A stretch of DNA of 26,406 nt from a virus. Numbering within the stretch: position 1 is the stretch's first letter; every line of letters starts with the position of its first letter. Below the pieces are notes generated by a model that saw nothing but the letters and a program-made list of their open reading frames with translations, was not told the origin of the DNA and did not search any database. A program made the translations under genes and the position numbers. Below are positions 21,878 to 26,406 of this stretch, piece after piece. The DNA lies in the IMG/VR virus record IMGVR_UViG_3300009076_001661, positions 1 to 26,406 of that record; one strand, 5' to 3'.

Positions 21878-22600
21878 TTATTCATTTCTAGCGATGAAAT
21901 ATTCACTTTCTGTTTCTGATGTTTTAAAATTTGCTTTTAACATTCCTACTTCTGATATTTTTAGTGTACCACTTTCCATATCTTTATTAGCATTTAATAT
22001 ATCTTTAAATATATCTGAGTCGAATGGGATTTGAATATCTCCTTTAGTAATATTACCTCTAAGTTGATAAGTAATTTTATTTGAAAAGCCAGTATTATCA
22101 CCAAATATAATTTCACATATATTCTCACCATCAAAATCTGTTGTTGTAGTAATTAACATATTGTTCACATCAGCTAAAGCACTTTTTGCTTTAATTAAAT
22201 GTGTAATATCTTCACTAGTTAAATCAATCTGTATTTCAAATTCTTCAGGATCCTCATAATAAGTATTTTTACCTAAAATTAGAATATCAGCTAATGAATA
22301 TGTTAAATCAAAATTTAAATCAGCTATATTCATTTTAGTATAAACTGCTTTAATTTTTTCAAGTGAAATACTTAATTCACCGTTAGTAATAGAAAGTAAT
22401 TTACTAAGTTTATGAGTATCAAATACACCTAATTCTGCATCTTCAAGGTTAAAGTTATTATGTACTACTTTACATACTCTACCATTATCTCCAGCATAAA
22501 CCGTTAGTTGATTATCTTTAATACGCCATTTTACTTGATTATTTAATCCGTTTAAATAATATTTTGAAATAACTGATGTTAGTGTTGCTTTATTTACCAT
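21878..22600 (-). CDS. 45: DNA polymerase sliding clamp, T4 gp45-like
   Basis: 240 residues (T4 gp45 is 228). It opens MVNKATLTSVISKYYLNGLNNQVKW, then DNQLTVYAGDNGRVCKVVHNNF. The two-domain beta-rich layout includes LGVFDTHKLSKLLSI, ISLEKIKAVYTKM, and the repeat-like second half (IQIPFDSDIFKDILNANKDM...LKANFKTSETESEYFIAR). This matches phage gp45, a trimeric ring that tethers the polymerase; in T4 it also links to late transcription with gp33/gp55. Its place directly below the polymerase C-terminal half supports the call. A promoter-like motif TTTCATATATTAC lies 5-17 bases before the ATG. Confidence 0.88.
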   Translation of the reverse strand: MVNKATLTSVISKYYLNGLNNQVKWRIKDNQLTVYAGDNGRVCKVVHNNFNLEDAELGVFDTHKLSKLLSITNGELSISLEKIKAVYTKMNIADLNFDLTYSLADILILGKNTYYEDPEEFEIQIDLTSEDITHLIKAKSALADVNNMLITTTTDFDGENICEIIFGDNTGFSNKITYQLRGNITKGDIQIPFDSDIFKDILNANKDMESGTLKISEVGMLKANFKTSETESEYFIARNE

Positions 22601-22604
22601 AGTT

Positions 22605-22617
22605 GTAATATATGAAA
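22605..22617 (-). promoter_or_regulatory. Recurrent promoter-like motif before the sliding clamp
   Basis: The minus strand reads TTTCATATATTAC and ends 5 bases before the ATG at 22600, in the 23-base gap after the polymerase C-terminal half. It is close to the start, so a leaderless or very short-leader transcript would result. Confidence 0.35.
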
Positions 22618-22623
22618 TTTATT

Positions 22624-23559
22624 TTATATCTCAAAGGATGCTAATGCATTTGTGTAAGGGTTTAAATCTAATGACCATTGGAGATCCGAGAAAAATCCTT
22701 CTAATTTATTTAATAATATTGAATCGAATACTTTTTGTCTGTCAGCATAAGCATTTAAAAAGTCATTAATTTTTTCTGGTACATCAAAGTCCTGAAACGC
22801 TAATGCTTCTATTTTATAAGGATTATCTTTACAATAAATCCATTTTACTTTATCTGCTTGGGTAATTAAATTATGTTTTTTATCTAATTGCCATAATCTT
22901 AACAGATCATTATAACGAATTGTAGCACGTACAGGTGCAGGGGCTCCTTTAAGTATTTCTGTAAACATTTCTCCTGCTCTAGTATTTTTACCTGAATACT
23001 TTTCTAGTTTTTTAATTGCTGAAGGGTTACCTAATTTAGTAAGTGGTATTGTACCATCTAGTATTTGTTTTTTAAATACTTTAATTTGATCTAAAATACT
23101 AGCTTTTTCTTCACCCTTTAATACTTGTTGTAAAATATCATTAAAAAATGATCCTAAAATAGGTGGAAAATTTGCTTTCATAAATTCTAAACCCTTAATA
23201 TCCAAAGATTCTTTAGCAATTCCTTCTTGTTTAGTGATCCATTGAGCATAACGACGAGTTGCTCTAAAATAAGCTGAACGAATAACACACTCAGTTTTCA
23301 TTTCAAGTCTATGTTCTGTTACATTGAAACATTCTTTAGCTAATCTATCATAATCCTCATTAATTACGTCCTGATACTTCATTGCTACTTTTTCTAAAAT
23401 ATCATCTTTTTCTTCTGCTGATAGTTCTTCGAAATTAGGATGTAATTTGAGAAGTAAGGGTTCAGCATTAAAGTAATTAGAGTCTGTATCTACATAAGCA
23501 CAATAATTCTCATCCCCTTCATCACAAATCCACCAAGGTGTTTCTTCTAAATGTTTCAT
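22624..23559 (-). CDS. 43B: Family-B DNA polymerase, C-terminal half (motif C and thumb), gp43B
   Basis: 311 residues. The N-terminus gives AYVDTDSNYF (21-30): motif C with D24-T25-D26, the second metal-binding Asp pair of the palm. The rest is palm remainder and thumb: CVIRSAYFRATRRYAQWITK, and DIKGLEFMKANFPPILGSFF, matching the 'KG~e~~r~~~p' motif region of T4-type polymerases. A C-terminal tail then matches the part that contacts the clamp in T4 (final LNPYTNALASFEI). By itself it lacks exonuclease, motif A and motif B, which lie on the other half (24214-25965). The two halves sum to 894 residues, near T4 gp43's 898. It must pair with the other half to work. It starts one base into the stop of the DUF6165 gene. 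Confidence 0.93.
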   Translation of the reverse strand: MKHLEETPWWICDEGDENYCAYVDTDSNYFNAEPLLLKLHPNFEELSAEEKDDILEKVAMKYQDVINEDYDRLAKECFNVTEHRLEMKTECVIRSAYFRATRRYAQWITKQEGIAKESLDIKGLEFMKANFPPILGSFFNDILQQVLKGEEKASILDQIKVFKKQILDGTIPLTKLGNPSAIKKLEKYSGKNTRAGEMFTEILKGAPAPVRATIRYNDLLRLWQLDKKHNLITQADKVKWIYCKDNPYKIEALAFQDFDVPEKINDFLNAYADRQKVFDSILLNKLEGFFSDLQWSLDLNPYTNALASFEI

Positions 23560-23942
23560 TAATATTCTTTATACGATTTTTCCTCTACTAAACCTGATGA
23601 TGTCATTAAATTAATAATTTTTTTAACTTCACATCTTTTATCATTGGTAATATAAACAGAACGAGCCAACTCTACAAACTCCTTATCAAATCTCTTTTCA
23701 CGTTCACAATCTCTAATCCAATCTTCTATATTCCAAAGTTCACCATTAATTTTTGCTAATTCAAGATAATGATTTTGTAATTGACCATCATACTTTTCAA
23801 ATAATTCTACAACTAAAGGGTTTAGTGTGTCAAATTCTTTTTGAATGTTTACTAACTTTTCTTCATCCTCAATTTTAAGTAATTTTAACTCTAAAATTGA
23901 AATTTTGTCTAATAATTCTCCATTTGATACTTCTACTAACAT
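23559..23942 (-). CDS. DUF6165-like protein inserted between polymerase halves
   Basis: 127 residues. The run VSNGELLDKISILELKLLKI, then NGELWNIEDWIRDCE, FVELARSVYITNDKRCEVKK and a final EEKSYKEY is the pattern I recall for DUF6165: 'SnGElvDKltILeiK', 'LW.iED.iR..E', 'eLAR.VY.tND.Ra.iK', 'EEKSY.~Y'. The family is all-helical, of unknown function, found in bacteria and phages, often near glycan genes. It has no nuclease motif, so the intervening gene is not a homing endonuclease, unlike some split T4-type polymerases. It lies 11 bases after the 87-residue gene and overlaps 43B by one base. Confidence 0.65.
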   Translation of the reverse strand: MLVEVSNGELLDKISILELKLLKIEDEEKLVNIQKEFDTLNPLVVELFEKYDGQLQNHYLELAKINGELWNIEDWIRDCEREKRFDKEFVELARSVYITNDKRCEVKKIINLMTSSGLVEEKSYKEY

Positions 23943-23953
23943 ATATTTATTTT

Positions 23954-24217
23954 TTAAAATGTTCTTTCACCTGGTAAGGGTGGTACTGTTATTGGTTTGT
24001 TTCCATTAGAATCTAAATCACTTCTTTCGATTAGTTCTACTTTATATTTTATTCCTGCTACTTTAAAAGTTCCTCCTTGTTTAAGCATTTTTCTAAAAAA
24101 GTTTTCTTGGATTTCACTCCATTCTTTACTTCTAGTTATAAGCTCATCTTTAGAAATGGGTTCTCCATTTACCGTGATTACTTGGTTTTTCCTAATAGAT
24201 TGTTTTTTTAATGTCAT
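23954..24217 (-). CDS. Small hypothetical protein between polymerase halves
   Basis: 87 residues. It has a basic start (MTLKKQSIRKNQVI), then 'VNGEPISKDEL', a helix (WSEIQENFFRKMLKQG), a strand pair (TFKVAGIKYKVELIERSDL) and a Pro-rich end (ITVPPLPGERTF). No family recognised and no nuclease motif. Its ATG overlaps the 43A stop by 4 bases (ATGA). The polymerase N-terminal half and this protein are therefore translationally coupled, which argues for an established gene rather than a recent insertion. Confidence 0.65.
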   Translation of the reverse strand: MTLKKQSIRKNQVITVNGEPISKDELITRSKEWSEIQENFFRKMLKQGGTFKVAGIKYKVELIERSDLDSNGNKPITVPPLPGERTF

Positions 24218-25965
24218 ATTTCTAATTTTATTTCTTCACGCATAACTTTATTCATATGGCGGTTTGCACATAAAGCCGATTCTTGTATTATTCTGTGTCC
24301 ACTTAAGGTGATTGCTTCACTTAAGGTTTGAAAGTTCATACCATATCTAAATGAAGGTAATGCTGTAGCCCCATATAAACTGTTAAGTAGAATTTTCATT
24401 GTGTATTGCATTAAATAGTTATATTCACCTAATTCCTTATCTCCTGCCTTATAAGCCTTTTTCATGCGGTTTTTATAAACAACTCGTTCTTCAAACCATT
24501 TCTTTAGAATAGTAGATAAAACTGATTCTTTATCTGTTCTAAACATTGAACCATTAGCTGCTACTGCCAAGTTATTTTGTTCAATCATAGCTATTAATCT
24601 ACCAACATTTACACTAGTTTGTTGTCGTTTTTTATTTTCAACTAGTAATTCTTCTTCAGGATCACGTTCTTTTAAATCGTTAAGACCCAGTCTATTATTA
24701 CGGTCATCAGCATCTACAATACGCCCCACAAATGTTTCCTTACCTATGTTTATAGACATTATTATAGATGGATATAGCGAAGTTAAATCTTCATCAAACA
24801 TATACTTATATAACCCTGCTTTAGGGCAAAAAAGATACCCTCCTGCATAACTATCTTTCTTTTGGGGGAATGGTTCTTTTGGGGGTGGTACTATGTCTTG
24901 GGAGAGTAAATAGGCTGAAATAGCACCATCTTGGGATATACTATTAGCATATACTTCACTATAATTATGTTTTCCCTTATGAGATAAATTTTTAGTTAAA
25001 GCTAAATATTGTAATTTTTCATCTAATTTTTGTAAGATTTCAACATCAACAAAGTTATACTGAATGAATTTATGGATATCTGTTTCAAATAATTGATCTA
25101 GGTTTCCTTCATATTCAACTTTATTCATACCTACATATTTGGCTCCAATTGCATCTAATTTCCAACTAGGTTCATCTTTCCAACTATATTTTTTATGTAA
25201 ACGAATGTAATCTAAAGATTCAATACCTACAATATCTACATATTGGTTTTGTTTAAAGAAGTATTTGTTGTTTTTCTTAGAAACTACTTTACCAATAGGA
25301 GATAAATGATCAGCCCAATCTTTACCTATGGTTCTACACATTCTGTAATATAAATAAGGTATATCAAAATAATCTGAATTGTATCCTACTAAAATATCAG
25401 GATCCATTTCTCTTATTGCTTCAACAAACTTAGCTAATAATTCATTTTCTGTAGTACAAGGGATAATTTCTTTATTTTTATTTTTGCCTGTTTTAGTGTG
25501 TGCTAATTGACTTTTTTTATCTAAAATAAGAATAGACCAATAGTCTTTTTGTTTGTCCCACCAAGCAATAGAAGTAATGGGCATAGGAGCATCTTCAATA
25601 TATTCTTCAGTTAATGCTCCTCCTATTTCACACTCAATATCAAAAAAAACTTCTCTATGTCCCTTAGAAGGAACATCATTTACACCATAACGCTCAACTA
25701 AAAACTTTTGGTGGGGTTTCATATCATGAAAATGTAAATTAGGAGTATTTTTAGCACTATAATCAGGGTTTTTAGAATAAAACCACTTAGATATAGGTTT
25801 TAGGAATTCACCATTTAACCCCTTATGTGTATGTTCTTCTTCAGTACACTCCTGGTATACTACATTTCTATAGGGTACTATTTGATGACCACCATCTTCT
25901 TCCCATAGATGCATTTCAAAATAATTATCTCCTAATTTTTTACCTTGATAACACTTTTTATACAT
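24214..25965 (-). CDS. 43A: Family-B DNA polymerase, N-terminal half (exonuclease, motifs A and B), gp43A
   Basis: 583 residues from ATG 25965; a TTG 30 bases upstream is possible but the ATG is the simpler start. The 3'-5' exonuclease is intact: Exo I FFDIE (D109, E111), Exo II GYNSDYFDIP (N196, D201), Exo III YNFVD (Y303, D307). Palm motif A is DLTSLYPSII (D393); motif B is KILLNSLYGA (K524, N528, Y531). The frame ends at LSGHRIIQESALCANRHMNKV followed by REEIKLEI, just before motif C, which is on the separate gene at 22624-23559. It therefore cannot polymerise alone. A strong hairpin and a promoter-like motif lie upstream, and an ATGA overlap links it to the next gene. Confidence 0.95.
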   Translation of the reverse strand: MYKKCYQGKKLGDNYFEMHLWEEDGGHQIVPYRNVVYQECTEEEHTHKGLNGEFLKPISKWFYSKNPDYSAKNTPNLHFHDMKPHQKFLVERYGVNDVPSKGHREVFFDIECEIGGALTEEYIEDAPMPITSIAWWDKQKDYWSILILDKKSQLAHTKTGKNKNKEIIPCTTENELLAKFVEAIREMDPDILVGYNSDYFDIPYLYYRMCRTIGKDWADHLSPIGKVVSKKNNKYFFKQNQYVDIVGIESLDYIRLHKKYSWKDEPSWKLDAIGAKYVGMNKVEYEGNLDQLFETDIHKFIQYNFVDVEILQKLDEKLQYLALTKNLSHKGKHNYSEVYANSISQDGAISAYLLSQDIVPPPKEPFPQKKDSYAGGYLFCPKAGLYKYMFDEDLTSLYPSIIMSINIGKETFVGRIVDADDRNNRLGLNDLKERDPEEELLVENKKRQQTSVNVGRLIAMIEQNNLAVAANGSMFRTDKESVLSTILKKWFEERVVYKNRMKKAYKAGDKELGEYNYLMQYTMKILLNSLYGATALPSFRYGMNFQTLSEAITLSGHRIIQESALCANRHMNKVMREEIKLEI

Positions 25966-25982
25966 TATATAACTTTTATTTG

Positions 25983-25996
25983 GGTGAATATACAAA
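25983..25996 (-). promoter_or_regulatory. Recurrent promoter-like motif before the polymerase
   Basis: The minus strand reads TTTGTATATTCACC, one of the clearest copies of the motif, placed 17 bases before the ATG at 25965 and directly below the hairpin at 25996-26014. Confidence 0.5.
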
Positions 25997-26014
25997 GGCT
26001 CCCTACGGGAGCCT
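25996..26014 (-). terminator. Intrinsic-terminator-like hairpin
   Basis: AGGCTCCC, loop TAC, GGGAGCCT: a perfect 8-base-pair GC-rich stem 7 bases past the MazG-like stop. On the minus strand it is followed by TTGTATATT, a moderate T-rich tail. On the plus strand it is followed by AAGTTTTTT, so it could also stop transcripts from the other side. It separates the MazG unit from the polymerase unit. Confidence 0.65.
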
Positions 26015-26021
26015 AAGTTTT

Positions 26022-26406
26022 TTACAGATATTCTTTCTTTAATTCTTCTTGTGTAAAGAATTGTTTTAAATCAGGTCTATAGTAATTAATAGACTTCATT
26101 ACTTTACGATCACGTGTTCTATATACTACGAATCGGTCTTCGATCTGTTCAAAGTGACATGGCTCAGCTTGTTCTTTAGAGCGGATGGTGACAGTCTCCA
26201 TGGCTTCTTCTTTAGTGCTACAAGACTTCGACATATTGCTTCCTTGTACTTCTTGATATGCAGGCCATATCTTATCTTTAAGGCCGTGTAACATAGTACC
26301 GTTCCCAAGGGAAACATAAGCAATATCACACAAAGCATCCAAAACTTCCACGATGTCTCCGTTTTCGCAAGCCTGTCTATATTCTTCCAATTCTTCAAGT
26401 ACAAAG
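26022..26406 (-). CDS. MazG-like nucleotide pyrophosphohydrolase, 5' end cut by window edge
   Basis: At least 128 residues; the frame stays open at base 26406 (FVLEELEEYRQACENGD...), so the N-terminus is outside. EELEEY, then DIVEVLDALCDIAYVSLG, give the E-x-x-E and E-x-x-D metal-binding helices of the all-alpha NTP-pyrophosphatase/phosphoribosyl-ATP pyrophosphohydrolase superfamily. IWPAYQEVQGSNMSK is a further conserved segment. The tail VVYRTRDRKVMKSINYYRPDL is one I associate with phage forms. Such enzymes cleave (d)NTPs to (d)NMPs or act on (p)ppGpp, and phage MazG is thought to adjust the nucleotide pool. It ends at a terminator-like hairpin just before the polymerase unit. Confidence 0.75.
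   Translation of the reverse strand, partial: FVLEELEEYRQACENGDIVEVLDALCDIAYVSLGNGTMLHGLKDKIWPAYQEVQGSNMSKSCSTKEEAMETVTIRSKEQAEPCHFEQIEDRFVVYRTRDRKVMKSINYYRPDLKQFFTQEELKKEYL

Noticed and set aside
23559-24217. Intron or homing endonuclease between the polymerase halves
   Set aside because: No nuclease motif, no group I-type structure that I can see, and the genes are coupled by overlapping stops and starts, so a spliced transcript is not suggested.
1-26406. tRNA genes or CRISPR arrays
   Set aside because: I saw no cloverleaf-like GC-rich block ending in CCA-type acceptor and no regularly spaced direct repeats.

Overview
The window looks like a piece of a large, AT-rich, strictly lytic tailed-phage genome of the T4 superfamily. 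Every gene I can support (43, two of them cut by the window ends) lies on the minus strand. Genes are packed with ATGA or TAATG overlaps, and no intergenic gap exceeds about 100 bases. The T4-type diagnosis rests on a family-B DNA polymerase (gp43-like), sliding clamp (gp45-like), clamp-loader ATPase (gp44-like) and a probable small clamp-loader subunit (gp62-like). A Bacteroidota host is my inference, with moderate confidence. It rests on the low GC, A-rich leaders without clear Shine-Dalgarno sequences, TATATT-type promoter motifs, and the character of GroEL and several small proteins. Coordinates below run right to left in the direction of transcription.

26406-15320, replication and chaperone region. 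A MazG-like pyrophosphohydrolase (cut by the window edge) ends at a strong hairpin. A promoter-like motif and the polymerase follow. The polymerase is split: an exonuclease/palm/fingers part (24214-25965) and a motif C/thumb part (22624-23559) are separated by two small genes, one of the DUF6165 type. Then come the sliding clamp, an Hsp20, a small unknown, GroES, GroEL, a 55-residue Hc1 (histone H1)-like protein, a small unknown, the clamp-loader ATPase, a small unknown, the gp62-like subunit, a small unknown, a DUF1599/Nmad1-like protein and a Cas4/RecB-type PD-(D/E)XK nuclease.

15270-15319, switch region. It holds a T4-late-type TATAAATA box and a variant of the recurrent TTTCGTATATTCACG motif. 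It precedes a ribbon-helix-helix protein and the sugar cassette.

15269-4605, about 10.7 kb of surface-glycan genes. There are two GT4-like (GT-B) and two GT2-like (GT-A) glycosyltransferases, one further probable glycosyltransferase, three SDR nucleotide-sugar enzymes (epimerase-like, RmlD-like, PseB/CapD-like), a NodB-type deacetylase, a methyltransferase and a UDP-glucose-dehydrogenase-like enzyme. The dehydrogenase has lost its NAD-binding N-terminus exactly where it joins the upstream glycosyltransferase in the -1 frame. The cassette could build or transfer a sugar onto virions, host envelope or DNA; the sequence alone does not say which.

4545-1, accessory region. It encodes a DksA-like zinc ribbon, an HTH-HNH nuclease, a membrane-anchored lysozyme-like muralytic enzyme, very small basic proteins, a SWIM zinc-finger protein, a PD-(D/E)XK-like protein, a membrane protein with an acidic Ca-binding-like loop and basic tail, and an unknown protein cut by the left edge.

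The most notable features are the split polymerase, the glycosyltransferase/dehydrogenase junction on a slippery heptamer, the chaperone genes inside the replisome block, an inverted repeat flanking hsp20, and a recurrent promoter-like motif.
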